From Harmonia axyridis (taxonomy: Eukaryota; Arthropoda; Insecta; Coleoptera; Coccinellidae), in the NCBI RefSeq assembly GCF_914767665.1, contig NC_059501.1, positions 28,434,501 through 28,498,500 on the forward strand: a DNA stretch of 64,000 nucleotides, read 5' to 3'. The notes under the pieces are model-generated. The model searched no databases, was not told the origin of the DNA, and was given only the letters and a program-made list of their open reading frames with translations. Below are positions 12,020 through 23,199 of the stretch, in pieces. Both the position numbers and the translations under genes were made by a program. Every line of letters starts with the position of its first letter. Within the stretch, counting starts at the first letter, position 1.

Positions 12020-12190
12020 CTAATCTATTGCTGGAATTCGAAACAGTCAGAGAAGCTCTGGAAATTTGTCTTTCAGCAGGAGTTGAAGATGCTGGCGTTG
12101 ATAAAAAGCTTTGACCGAGTTTGGAAGAATTTTTTCATGCCTTTTTCATCAAACCTATCTTCAGAACTGTCAGCACGGGATTCAGTTAGA
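12020..12190 (-). pseudogene. hAT dimerisation-domain relic
   Basis: On the minus strand the segment corresponding to SSTPAERQ.SRASLT-like sequence can be followed across a damaged frame, homologous to the cleaner copies at 35445 and 29030. Stops interrupt it. Only the C-terminal portion of the transposase is represented. Confidence 0.5.
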
Positions 12191-12490
12191 AATTTGTCTA
12201 TTTTATAGGGCAAAGACAATTCATTTGCTCAATTTACAGGAGATAACTTGAATAAATTTAGGAGATCGATGTCAAACTCACCTATTATCCTTTGAAGATG
12301 AAGTTTTTGTCTAAGTGCTCCCGAGCTTGCAGACTCGTGCGTATTAAACTCAAGTTAAATCAAGTAGCTTGATCAAGTCAAGCAATAAATAACTCAAATC
12401 AAGTCAATTCAAAGTAAAGTATGAAATTTGCCACTTGCTTGATTTTCAAGTCGGTTAAAATATCAAGCTACTTGACTTTATGAACCCTTA

Positions 12491-14118
12491 TTTCCTTGTA
12501 ATATTACTGAAATCTTCAGACAACATTTCACTCAATGCTTTTGAGAGTATTGCAAAATCTATGTTATATGAAATATTAAAGAGATATTTCAACCTGAAAA
12601 AACCAGAGGACATTTTATTATTCCATAAACTTCGCTTTAATTATTTCATAAATATTGGATCAATGTTTCATGCTGTGTGGGCAAGAGTTCGTTCATTTAT
12701 GCGCCTATTGTGCCTTTGGAGACCACAGAACTGTTAATAGGTATATCCAACGGTGCAATTGAAGCATGGATGTTTGATTGCTCAAAAGCTTCTGACTATT
12801 CTACTTGGAAATCCATTTGCTTTTGGAATTTCCCGAATCTTCATATCCAACAAAATAGTTTCATATGGGACGCTGTTCAACTTCTCTCCACAGTAGGTAT
12901 AGAGCTGTGTTTAAAATTACGAAAAACAAACCATGACCTAGGACGACCGACCGATGCCAATACACAACCTTTTTTGCATGGGTTTCCTTTCAGTATCCCC
13001 ATTGACCATGAACCCATAGCCAAAAAACATCAAGGGTCCCAATTTCAAAAAGACGTTACCGTAAGATACATCAGCCGCAAAATTCTGGGAAGTGTCCTCC
13101 CTTTCATGAGTATTATTCAAGAGACAAAACGTAATTAATAAAAATAAATGTCCTATATATAAAACTGCCACAGGTCTCCACAACAAGTGTCAACTGTAAA
13201 AGTTAATGGTGCTGCAAAGACGAAGGATGGGATGGGAGAAGAACCCGGGACAGGGACGGAGAGAGGTCTCTCCAAGCAGTTAGACAAAGAGGTACCATCA
13301 GCATTTGGTTCGCAGATGTTCGAAAATACTCATTATATTCTATTTTCTTTTCGTAGTTTTTAGGTTAGGAAGTTAGCTATACAAACATTAGTAATTATGA
13401 TGTGGGACCGGAGAAGACAGATATACGAGGTTCTGCCGTCCTGCCATGTTAGCGTTTTAACCGTAGTCGTTTTACCGAAATATTTCATTAATTATGTTGG
13501 CTATACTGGCGGCCTTCAACACGGATGAATTCAATTTAGTATTTGGTCATATTAAATATTACATTCATTCACATCGATTAAGTTGAACATATCCTGAGAC
13601 CATGCTGAAACTCATTTTCGGTTAATTATATTTTCAAAAATGAAAGAAATTAACTCTTTCAATCTTTACATTTCGAGATAACTTAAATTAAAAATAATAT
13701 GAGAAAAACACTGACATGAAGACGGGAGCTTTTGAGAGCTCATTCATTTATGCGATAATTTGATTATACTCATATACAGTTCTGTGATCTTCTCTGGCAG
13801 ATTGGATGCTCGTCAGTGCTTTCCACATTACTTTTTCGATATTCTGCTCGAATTTTCTATAACTCAGATAACAAGATCAACACAAAATATTGTATATAGA
13901 ATTGTTATCTTCATATTCGATATTCATTAACAAAATCTCAACTTAGAGCGATCTGTCCACAGTGAAATATTAATTTTTCAGCTGAAGAAGTCTCATCCAT
14001 ATTTATAGCTCCTATGATATGCTCAGACGTTTGAAAACTTTTTACAAATCGAACTGCACCTCATTTCAATTATATTGAAATTTTTAAAAAAGTTTGCAGA
14101 TCATATAAGCGATAAATA
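12491..14118. other. No recognised gene; one 153-codon open frame
   Basis: A plus-strand frame at 12677-13138 stays open for 153 codons and includes ELLIGISNGAIEAWMFD, superficially like a WD-repeat strand, but no second repeat follows. I cannot connect it to a family. A segment near 13838-13866 shares an AATTCAAGCAGAATATCGAA-like motif, in reverse, with 48150, 51500, 52123 and 60270. Confidence 0.25.
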
Positions 14119-14529
14119 CAGGGATGGCCTATTAGACGTTCATGGACAACTAATCATAATTTTGAGCTGAAAATTTGCATATTGGGGTTTGAGACCATGA
14201 TCTTTGCCCTTAAAATATTTTGAGATCTCTACAACTTCCGTTTATACAGGAAACAGACTACTACTTATTTATCTCAAATGGCATACCCAGTATATTATTG
14301 CATCATTGGATAGCTTTCTTGATGACAATTTCAGCAATATGCCATACCTTGGGTAAAAAATCAACGGTTCATGAGTTAATGGGATTCTTATGAAAAAAAT
14401 GGTGGAGATGAAGAATCACATTTTTTTGAATATTTCGGCAGAAAAATCTTCTTTCGATTTTTTTTTTCTTTTTTGATTCTGCAAATAGGTAGTATAATAA
14501 GACTGTTTGCGGTTTAGACCAAAAATGTA

Positions 14530-14672
14530 CAGGGTGTTTATAAGAAGATCATGACCTTGGACCCCACTATTCTTGTACGTAGAATCGACTGAAATAATAA
14601 AATTTGTTCTAATTTGAAAATCTTGAGTTTTGATGAATTTGAGTTGTCCATGATCTTATTATGAACACCCTG
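14530..14672. mobile_element. 143-bp palindromic element at the centre of the foldback
   Basis: The ends are CAGGGTGTTTATAAGAAGAT and the inverse ATCTTATTATGAACACCCTG, with TA on both sides (14528-14529, 14673-14674). The inverted symmetry carries on outside these ends, with TGTTTGCGGTTTAGACCAAA on the left and its inverse on the right. This small element therefore sits exactly at the axis of a larger palindrome. Confidence 0.6.
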
Positions 14673-14764
14673 TACATTGTTGGTCCAAACCGCAAACAGT
14701 CTCATAATACAACGTGTTTATAGAGTCGAAGAAAAAAATTTTTTTCGAAAAAAACTTTCAGGAA

Positions 14765-15055
14765 GCTTTTTCTGCCGAAAAATTTTAAAAAATGTGAGTC
14801 CACATCGCCATCATTTTTTTCATGAGAATCCCATTAACTCATAAACCGTTGAGTTTTCACCCGAGGTATGGCATGTTGCCGAAATTGTCATCAAAAAAGC
14901 TATCTGAAGAAAGCTTTTTCTGCCAAAAAATTAAAAAAAATGTAGGTCCACATCGCCACCATTTTTTTCATAAGAATCCCATTAACTCATCAACTGTTGA
15001 GTTTTTACCCAAGGTATGGCATATTGCCGAAATTGTCATTAAAAAAGCTATCTAA
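14765..15055. repeat. Tandem duplication inside right arm of foldback
   Basis: Two adjacent units of about 140-148 bp (14765-14907 and 14908-15055) both run from AAGCTTTTTCTGCC through CCATTAACTCAT, GGTATGGCAT and CCGAAATTGTCAT to AAAAAAGCTATCT. They differ at scattered positions. The left arm has the segment only once, so the duplication occurred after the palindrome formed. Confidence 0.7.
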
Positions 15056-15241
15056 TGATGCAATAATATACTGGATGTGCCATTTGAAATAAAAAGTAGT
15101 AGTTTGTTTCCGGTATAACCGAAAGTTTTAGAGGTTTGAAAATATTTTAGGGAGAAAGATCATTCTCTCAAACCCCAATATGCAAATTTTCAGCTCAGCA
15201 TTATGATTAGTTTTCCTTAAACGTCCTGGTGAATCACCCTG

Positions 15242-16296
15242 TATATGCAGTGTAATAGGCTGAATAAGGACCTCAGGTCGATGGCCATCAATAAAACTTT
15301 CCTCTCTCTTCTCTCTATATTTGAGCCATTTATAATAATTTGAGTTATGAAATTCTATGTTTTTTTTCAATAGGTACCTAAATTGAAATATTTCTTGGGA
15401 AATAAATGAGAAAAAAACGAGAAAAATAATTGAATTTTTTTTATCGCTGCTTCAAATCCAAAGAAACCGACCTGGAATCGGTTAAACAATTCCTTAATTT
15501 TATTCTTTATTATAACTCTGATAATTCGAAATGATCAATCAATACTGAAAAACTCGCGAACCGATCGATGCAACAGACCCATCAAAAACCGGTATTCTTG
15601 GGGGACACAAGTGCACCGTGAAATATTCGTAAAATCGGGCGTAATATTTTAGAAAATTTGGTCCAGTGAACAATTAAAAACACGGAACCTAATCTTGATC
15701 AATTTGTCATGGTTGTTTTGTCACATAACGAGCCAGACCTCCTGGTCGCAGAGGGCTCTGACGGCCCACCTACCATCTCTCTTGTTTTATTGTCGTCATT
15801 TTTTTCCTTTTATTCCACACGATCTCGGCAGGCCGTGGTAACGATTAATTCTATTACAAGCTGGTATACGAAACCCTCCTCACTTATCGGTGACCAATTT
15901 GTATCTCTTAAGAGGAACAAGTTGCTATTAACGAGTCCCGAGGATGGTCATCAAGTTGGATTCTTCTTGTTATTTCGCTTACCGTTTCATGTGAATGTGC
16001 GGTATGTCAACGTTATTTTATAATCTTTATTTAGTAGTTATTCTGTTAACTGGTCAATATCAGACGTTTTTATTTTTTTGGCATGGTTCGAAAGTTTGAT
16101 TGATTTGAATTAATACGTCAAAGGATTTTCACAATCTAATGATTTCAGTTAATTTAGATTCACCAAAAATTCGAATTGAATGAATTGATCGTTTGATCAA
16201 TATTTTGCAAAACCGTTTTATAAGTCTTTAATGCCTTTCGTATGAGGTTGATATAATCATAGTATTTTTAGTGCTTTCCTTATACTATGATATGTA
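15242..16296. other. No recognised gene
   Basis: A 104-codon plus-strand frame at 15709-16023 lies in slightly GC-richer sequence but has no motif I recognise. The rest is AT-rich and featureless to my reading. Confidence 0.3.
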
Positions 16297-17234
16297 AAGG
16301 GTGTTTTTTTAGAGCTATAGAACTTTGAATTGCAATAAAACAATGATGGATTATTCGATTGACGTGAATTTTTTTTATCCGCAAGATAATCTTGTGGCAT
16401 TACATTTTAAATATGATTTCTGGCATATGACCGCCACGGCTGGCTCGGATGTAGTCCAATCTGGACGTCCAATTTTCGATGACTTTTTCCAACATTTGTG
16501 GCCGTATATCGGCAATAACACGGCGAATGTTGTCTTTCAAATGGCCAAGGGTTTGTGGCTTATCCGCATAGACCAATGACTCTACATAGCCCCACAGAAA
16601 GTAGTCTAGCAGTGTTGAATCACAAGATTTTGGAGGCCAATTCACAGGTCCAAATCGTGAAACGAGGCGGTCACCAAACGTGTCTTTCAATAAATCGATT
16701 GTGGCACAAGCTGTTTGACATGTTGCGCCGTCTTGTTGGAACCACAGCTCCTGGACATCATGGTTGTTCAATTCAGGAATGAAAAAGTTAGTAATCATGG
16801 CTCTATACCGATCACCATTGACTATAACGTTCTGGCCATAATCGTTTTTGAAGAAGTACGGACCAATGATTCCACCAGCCCATAAAGCGCACCAAACAGT
16901 CAGTTTCTCTGGATGTAACGGTGTTTCGACATACACTTGAGAATTAGCTTCACTCCAAATGCGGCAATTTTGTTTGTTGATGTAGTCATTCAACTAGTAG
17001 TGCGCTTCATCGCTAAATAAAATAAAATGGACGTAGTGCGCGATACGTATTCCGCACAGAACCATTATTTTCGAAATGAAATCGCACTATTTGCAAGCGT
17101 TGTTCAGGCGTGAGTCTATTCATGATGAATTGCCATACCAAACTGAGAATAAATTACTTGATAACTGTTAAATCGGTAGCCATCTTGAACAGTAATGCCA
17201 ACATAAAGTTATATACCTCGAAAAAAAACACCTG
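16297..17234 (-). mobile_element. mariner element with internal deletion (lineage C)
   Basis: The termini share a TGTTTTTTT core followed by an imperfect ATAGAACTTT/ATATAACTTT segment. These are 16297 onward (AAGGGTGTTTTTTTAGAGC) and, on the minus strand, 17234 inward (CAGGTGTTTTTTTTCGAGG). A TA precedes the left end. Between 17236 and 17281 lies a further stub reading CAGGGTGAGTCGAAAATATG on the minus strand, apparently the end of another element. Confidence 0.7.
16400..17123 (-). pseudogene. mariner transposase, near full C-terminal catalytic part (lineage C)
   Basis: The minus-strand start MNRLTPEQRLQIVRFH opens the helix-turn-helix region, but after YRALRP the frame jumps directly to FSDEAHY. 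Most of the DNA-binding domain and linker is therefore deleted. Downstream, a 197-codon stretch is open: INKQNCRIW, KLTVWCALWAGGIIGPYFF, WFQQDGATCQTA and LLDYFLWGYVESLVYADKP. The three catalytic aspartates of a DD34D mariner are present in FSDEAHY, QQDGAT and LLDYFL. One TAG interrupts the frame just after FSDEAHY. The protein could not bind its ends because the amino-terminal domain is gone. Confidence 0.85.
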
Positions 17235-18309
17235 TTACTCTCACCCCCAGAAAGCTCGGTACATATTTTCGACTCACCCTGTATGTATATGGTTTTTGGG
17301 GGGCTGAATCTGAATCTGAGGTATGTCACCAAAATTTTGTAACAGAATATCGAAAAAAATGCGAATAAAGTTGAAAAATATCATTTTTTGGCGTTTTTTT
17401 GCATATTACTCGGAAAATATCCATCTTACTACAAATCTCTTTTTTTTGTCCGATAATTTGCTCTGGCTCAAACAATAGTTGTGAATTGGCGTATTTGATC
17501 TGACTGTGCAAAAACCCACTTTTTTTGGGGTAGTTTCGATTTCGAGGTTTGCCACCAGAATTTCGTGACGGACCTTCGAAAAAAATGGTAACAAATTTCA
17601 TTTTTTAGGAAAAAATGAAAGATTAAGAACCAATTCTAGAAAAAAAAGTTTCCTTTGTGCATAGCCTGTCGAAACTTCTAAGCCACAAGATTTCATTCTT
17701 ACTCAGTCGTAAAGGAATTCTGTGAATATTCTTTCAATACCAATGAGCTTATCGAAATAAAAAACAACACTGTCGATTTCAAACAGAGAATTAGTCATCG
17801 TGTGAATCATAGAGAACAATATCATCTTTTGATAATGCCAGATATTTATTATCTGAATGGTCGATCCAATAAAAACCCGAATGAAAATGAAGAAAACTAC
17901 TAGGTGAATATAAAAATTCTGATAAATCAATAAAAAAAGTTTTTGAGTCATACTAGTCATACTACTTGATAATTTTTCCAATTCAATTAGGTCATGGAAG
18001 CACAACCAATTTTAAGAGTTTTCGTTTTGTGTGGTGTAGAATCCAGAAAGATTCGAGCAAGATCGAGTTATTGTTGAAAAACTCTTTGGGTTTTTCGTTC
18101 TTTGTCATTCTCTCACTTTCACATTGGTAGAAACGCCATCTGAAAATCACTTTAGTGTCAAAATTCAATAGGCGAAATCGAAAAAACTGCAAATTTATTA
18201 TTTCTTTATATGTCATTGCTCAGTTTTTTCGATATTTTTCTTGTCTTCTCTTCAGTTGTGGTGCGCGATCAACATGAAAGTTTGCATAAAGTTTTGAATT
18301 ATTATATTA
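17235..18309. other. No recognised gene
   Basis: AT-rich sequence with short frames on both strands. I see no domain, hairpin element or RNA gene. Confidence 0.3.
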
Positions 18310-18460
18310 GGTTAAGTAGAGCAGGATTCAGCTATCTGTATATATGCTCAAGCCTGGACTCCGCCTTTTTTCTCAATGAAGATATGACTATATAAATATT
18401 CCTCTTTGTAATACTTATGTATATTGGGAAAATAAAGTCTTTATTATTATTATTATATAA
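18310..18460 (+). repeat. Retroposon-like 3' tail
   Basis: The segment ends GGGAAAATAAAGTCTTTATT followed by a TTA microsatellite. A poly-A signal just before a TTA repeat is a common 3' end for insect LINEs and their derivatives. Similar tails occur at 1801-1840, 41600-41620 and near 36190. There is no coding sequence attached, so the family cannot be named. Confidence 0.35.
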
Positions 18461-19339
18461 CATCTACAGACGAATATCACAGACGAAAATTAGACATCGT
18501 GATGAAATAATCAGTTTGGGGAACTATCACTCGAAAACAAACATAAAATAAAAAACTTAAAAAAACCGCAAATGAAAACAAAAGCCAGCTGAATAATAAG
18601 TTCTGACGTCTAGCTACATTGTACAAAACGCATAGAGATCGTTTTTTGCCTTTTCCCTGAAATGATGAACGGTCATAAAAATAAGCACGCCGGAAATTAT
18701 GAATGAAACATGTTCAGAACTTACGTAATTATTGTTGTAATTCATTAATTATCGAGTGCAGCCTCAATAAATGTGCCATTCCGAAGAACAAATATCCCGG
18801 GACCCACAACGAAGCATTCTATGTTGAAAATAGAACGACAATGTGAATTATTGTTCTTGGTACGAGGTGTGATCATGAAGTGGAGTGTCGATGGGACAAA
18901 AAAAGCCTCAGAATGTTATGGAATTAGACAAATTTCGAGTTCATTATCTTTTATTTATAGTATTAAATCATTTTTTGTAATATCATAGGGGTATCTGATT
19001 TTTCTGAAAAAAATCGAAAAAAATTGTGGTTGGTAATATTTTAACAAAAAGCATGAATGCTGGGGGCAACAAAAACCCGAGTCGAAGACCAGGATATTTG
19101 CACCTCATGAATGCTTTTTGTTGAAAAAATATTGCTTTGCATTGTGTTCTTTCAATTTTTGCACAGGTAAAACTAAATGACGAATGGTATTTGACAAGAC
19201 TAGTTCATGAGGCCAAAATCACATGTTATCTAAATTGTTATACAGCTGTCAAATTTTACCACGGGAAAACTCAAAAAAACTGCCGACAGGTGTTGTCATA
19301 TCTACAGCTTTTCCATCTGTAATTCAAAATTGGGAGTTT
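18461..19339. other. No recognised gene
   Basis: Nothing recognised. The 3' part (about 19200-19339) may include the far end of the mariner lineage D element, because a CAGCTGTCAAATTTTACC string there recalls the other end near 20060. Confidence 0.3.
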
Positions 19340-19347
19340 GTGAGTGG

Positions 19348-19551
19348 GTGGCGTACCCAAGGGGGGGGATAAGGGGGTTATATCCCCCCCCAGAAGGAAT
19401 ATCCATTATATATAACAACCTTATATATCACAATCTTATTATGAGTAAGCGAAATTCTTTGGAAAACTTCTTCAAAAGAAGGAAAATTTGAAATTCTTTT
19501 TTCTTTATCAAACCTCCCCCCCCCCCAAGGCTTATGTCTGGGTACGCCACT
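19348..19551. mobile_element. hAT-type miniature element with poly-G/poly-C shoulders
   Basis: The terminal inverted repeats are GTGGCGTACCC and GGGTACGCCACT, and GTGAGTGG occurs at both junctions (19340-19347 and 19552-19559). A G8 run lies 3' of the left end and a C13 run 5' of the right end. The interior is about 200 bp and non-coding. The layout parallels 11429-11660: short inverted ends, G/C homopolymers just inside, 8-bp duplication. It interrupts the 3' part of the mariner described next. Confidence 0.7.
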
Positions 19552-19555
19552 GTGA

Positions 19556-20000
19556 GTGGTGGAAATTAAGATGGAAATCAAAAGATCTCGTTGGCCAATT
19601 GTGATCACCCCGAGAAATAACACGATCAGGAAACTTTTTTCGCAAAATGGCGATTGTTTCGTTGGTTTTGTAGCAGGTAGCGCCATCTCGTTGGAAATGA
19701 ACGTCATCCACATCAATATCTTCCAATTCCGGCAATAAAAATTGCCTAATTTCCAAGATCGACAAATATTTTTCATTTTCGTCAAAACTACGGGCTACAG
19801 CAGCCACCACCAGTTGGTTTTGAGTGACGCACACATTTTGATTCTTCACATTACTAACTTGTCCAAACAGCTCAAATTTTTCCTCCAGTTTCACTATTGT
19901 CGGCCGAGAAGGCGCTTCACGACGCTTCACAGTTTAGCGAACTGTGCTCACAAAACTTTTACCATTTTTGTAATGGATTTTTAAACAATTTCAATGCGTT
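19556..20000 (-). pseudogene. mariner transposase with catalytic core deleted (lineage D)
   Basis: On the minus strand an amino-terminal piece (KRREAPSRPTIVKLEEKFE, helix-turn-helix region) runs into a linker. It then jumps to FLLPELEDIDVDDVHF, QRDGATCYKTNETIAIL (second catalytic aspartate) and RGDHNWPTRSFD. The first catalytic aspartate and the region around it are deleted. The frame is truncated by the miniature element at 19348-19551 before the third aspartate. The PELED, NETIAIL and RGDHN strings ally it with the copy at 7425. A probable end of the element lies near 20108, where the minus strand begins TAGGGTTTCATTTTG. Confidence 0.75.
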
Positions 20001-20121
20001 ATGAAGCGCGTATCCTTTCATTTTTAGTAATGGCATAGTTTTCACCGGTCAAATGTCAAAAGTTGACAGCTTTAAAAGTGACAGCTGCCCATATAGCGGA
20101 CTATACAAAATGAAACCCTAG

Positions 20122-20533
20122 AATAGTTATTTATAATACAAGTGCAGAAGGCATTGATATTCTTCCACGAGTTCAAAATTCAAAAACGAGCCACGAAGTG
20201 GCGAGTTTTGGAATGAACGAGTGGTTGAATGAGCCTTCTGTACGAGTATTATACATTATTTTCTCTAATTCGTTGCATTTTCATTGAAATTAATGAAATA
20301 TTTCCATAAATATCATTTAGTGATTTTTGCATTGAAAAATGTTGGTTGGCAGAACTGATTTCTTTAAGGCAAATTGATGAATTGACAGATAAAGCCGTAG
20401 CGGAAAGTTCGGAGTGCCAACATAGAATAATAAAATATAACCATGAAAACTGTGCGTTTCAGATATATTCTCGCACGATTTTGTTCTACAAGATGTGGAA
20501 GAATGAACGGAATAACCACAGAATTAGAGAAAA
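20122..20533 (-). repeat. 408-bp dispersed repeat, copy 1
   Basis: This is the reverse-oriented copy of a family also at 21672, 34337, 36977 and 37386. It runs (minus strand) from TCTCTAATTCTGTGGTTATT to TTATAAATAACTATTC. The last ~150 bp form an imperfect hairpin with CAGAAGGC and GCCTTCTG near its base. A 62-codon frame reading AELISLRQIDELTDKAV lies across it without an ATG. Substitutions between copies change residues freely, so I do not call it a gene. Confidence 0.75.
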
Positions 20534-21671
20534 CTCTTTATCACCTTGAAAACAGGTACAACGGTGCAACCATATCTATTAATTATTGTAATAAGATTAA
20601 ATTTGAAGTTTCATTGAAACATACATCCAGAAGCAACTTTTTGATAAATTCAAGGGTCATCGCAACTATATTGGAGTCGCATAAGATGCTGTATGGGCAA
20701 AATGCTTGATATCCACCATCAGTATCACAGATCAAAACGATCGAATCGAAACATAAAAATAAGTCATTTTCACGGGATCGCACCAGATAAGATCAGAAAC
20801 GAACAAAAGACCACAGGATGATTAACAATCTCGTCCTCCTATTGACATATTTCCCATTCAAAAGATGCGGTGTGAGGTCCAATCCAAACAAGTTCTGTGA
20901 AATGTAGTTATTTCGAAGTGTAAACTGTAAAACATAAAATATATACGTTAATTCCTGTTTCTTTCCGAGAGGGAACCACACACACGCATATACACATATG
21001 AGCGACCGCAGAAAGCACGAAAACCCGCGATCGAATTGTCAATATTAACAATTTCGAAAATACAGTGTGCTTGGTTTTACGGCCCAGTGTTTAGCAGTTA
21101 TAGCCACTTCAAAAGACTTCCATGTTGCTCTTGGGAAAGGGAAGAGGGGGAGGATGATTAACGATCTTTCCACGAAATGATTTGCGACTTCTAGGAATTG
21201 TTAACGATACTCGGCCTATATGGAGTGGGTGTTTTTGCCAAGTCGGTTGTGAAATGCTTCAGGAGATCGTTTCGGCCGAGGGGGACGTATTTTTCGAATC
21301 ATTTCACGGCTGTACCTATGGCTTATTTGGTTTTAAACCGTAACAAAATTCGCCGCCAATGGATGTGGAAATATGCTTCCTCGTCTTTTGCGCCGAAAAA
21401 ACCAGCCCTCCACGACTCCACTGTAGGTTTTTTACCATTATTTTTTAATTTACGCATGCGCAGAGTACTATATGTGATCAAAACATGAAATTACTATGGA
21501 ATATTTAATTCCCCAACTCGGGTACCAATGTTTCTCCAAAGGACCAGGCAGCAGCTTAATGGAAAAATTGCCATCCTGCTGAACATGCAGAAATTGACCC
21601 TTGCCGGCTCAAAATTCGAAAATTGCAAACATCGTGAAGAATTGATAAATCCACCAGTTCGGGAACATCAT
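20534..21671. other. No recognised gene
   Basis: A block at about 21090-21420 is somewhat GC-richer and carries several short frames, for example 21198-21488, without known motifs. The remainder is unremarkable. Confidence 0.3.
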
Positions 21672-22081
21672 TTCTCTAATTTTGTGGTTATTCCGTTCAT
21701 TCTTCCACATCTTGTAGAACAAAATCGTGCGAGAATATATCAGAAACGCACAGTTTTCATGGTTATATTTTATTATTCTATGTTGGTACTCCGATCTTTC
21801 CGCCACGGCTTTATCTGTCAATTCATCAATTTGCCTTAAAGAAATCAGTTGTGCCAACCAACATTTTTCAATGCAAAAATCACTAAATGATATTTATGGA
21901 AATATTTCATTAATTTCATTAAATATGCAATGAATTAGAGAAAATAATGTATAATACTCGTACAGAAGGCTCATTCTACCACTCGTTCATTCCAAAACTC
22001 GCCACTTCGTGGCTCGTTTTTGAATTTTGAACTCGTGGAAGAATATCAATGCCTTCTGCACTTGTATTATAAATAACTATT
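21672..22081 (+). repeat. 408-bp dispersed repeat, copy 2
   Basis: Forward copy, from TTTCTCTAATTTTGTGGTTA to TATAAATAACTAT. It is closely similar to copies 1 and 3 throughout, including the terminal hairpin (CAGAAGGC near 21963, GCCTTCTG near 22050). It abuts the 5' side of the mariner at 22083. Confidence 0.75.
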
Positions 22082-22139
22082 TTGGTTAATTATTAAGAGA
22101 CAAACAGATAAAAACAATAACTGAATAATTCAGTATTCA

Positions 22140-23115
22140 GTTATACTCAATGGCAAAAAACTCTTTGCTTGATGAAGAGTTTTCGGGGTCTGCACCAGGA
22201 AAATCAACCATCATTGATTGGTATGCTTAGTTTAAACGTGGTGAAATGAGCACCTAAGACGGCGAACGCAGTGGACGCCCAAAAGAGGCTGTCACCGACG
22301 AAAAAATCAAAAAAGTTGACAAAATAATTTTGAATGACGGTAAAGTGAAGTAGATCGAGATAGCAGACATTGTGAAGATATAATCTTAACGTGTACATCA
22401 TATCATTCACGTGAGAAAGCTGTGTGCAAAATGGGTGCCGCGCAAGCTCACAATCGATCAAAAGCAACAACGTGTTAATGATTCTGAGCAGTGTTTGAAG
22501 CTGTTCAAGTTCAATAAACCTGAATTTTTGCGTCGATATGTGACAATGGATGAAATATGGCTTCATCAATTCACTCCGAAGTGCAATCTACAGTCAGCTC
22601 AGTAGACTGCACACGATGAACCAAATCCAAGCGAGGAAAAACACATAAGTCAGCTTGCAAGGTTATGACATCATTAATCTGGTATTCGCAAGGCATAATA
22701 TTCATTGATCACCTCCAAAAGGGCCAGACCATCAACAACGATTATTATATAGCGTTATTGGATCGTTTAAAGAATGAAATCGTTAAAAAACGATCCCATT
22801 TGAAGAAAAAAAGGTGCTGTTTCATCAAGACAATGTGCCGTGTCAGAAATCAATGAAAACAATAGAAAAATTGCATGAATTGGGCTTTGAATTGCTTCTG
22901 CATCCACCGTATTTGCCAGATTTGGCCCCCAGCGATTTTTTCCTGTTCTAAGACTTCAAGAGAATGCTCGTTGGAAAGAAATTTAGCGCCAATGAAGAAG
23001 TAATCGCCGAAACTGAGGCCTATTTTGAAGGCAAAGACAAAGCGTACTACAAAAATGGTATCGAAAAGTTGGAAGATCGCTATAATTGCTGTATCGCCCT
23101 TGAACTATGCTGAAT
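22140..23115 (+). pseudogene. irritans-type mariner transposase (lineage E)
   Basis: The translation closely follows the irritans subfamily, the group that includes the horn-fly Himar elements. In order it shows SAPGKSTIIDWYA (helix-turn-helix), RSGRPKEAVTDE, MRKLCAKWVPRKLT-like sequence, YVTMDEIW (first catalytic aspartate), GIIFIDHLQKG, an HQDN box after a frameshift, then DLAPSDFF (third aspartate). The first ~30 residues and the left terminal repeat are missing. At least five stops and several frameshifts follow. The right terminus near 23155-23195 still reads GGTAGACCGGGAACTTTTCA, like the terminal repeat of this subfamily. Confidence 0.85.
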
Positions 23116-23199
23116 AATAATATCGAATTTCGTCAAAAAAATGTGTTTTACTATGGTAGACCGGGAACTTTTCAATTGTCCTGCTAGTTGTTGTAATAG

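Larger units (their letters stand above)
11398..12490 (-). mobile_element. hAT element remnant, CTTGACTTGA family (second long copy)
   Basis: The left end is a variant of GGATTCACGGCTTGAATTGA and the right end is TGACTTTATGAACCCTTA, matching family termini. Subterminal zones (11660-11780 and 12350-12480) are packed with CAAGTCAAG-type repeats. The middle includes the dimerisation-domain relic on the minus strand. A miniature element with its own target duplication is inserted near the left end, so this copy is older than that insertion. Confidence 0.6.
14119..15241. mobile_element. 1.1 kb foldback element with CAGGGTG-type ends
   Basis: The left end (CAGGGATGGCC) and right end (GGTGAATCACCCTG) are followed inward by arms that match in inverse, for example ACTAATCATAATTTTGAGCT against its reverse complement near 15190-15210. 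Homology between arms extends for roughly 290 bp (14119-14400 against 14940-15241). TA dinucleotides flank both ends (14117-14118, 15242-15243). The arms also match the interior of 4165-4893. There is no transposase. The structure is that of a palindromic Tc1/mariner-type miniature element. Confidence 0.65.

Noticed and set aside
12677..13138. 153-codon frame with a WD-like GISNGAIEAW string
   Set aside because: Only one strand-like segment is present; no repeating WD pattern or splice-linked partner was found.
22411..22605. Separate small gene starting MRKLCAKW
   Set aside because: It is an internal piece of the irritans mariner transposase frame.
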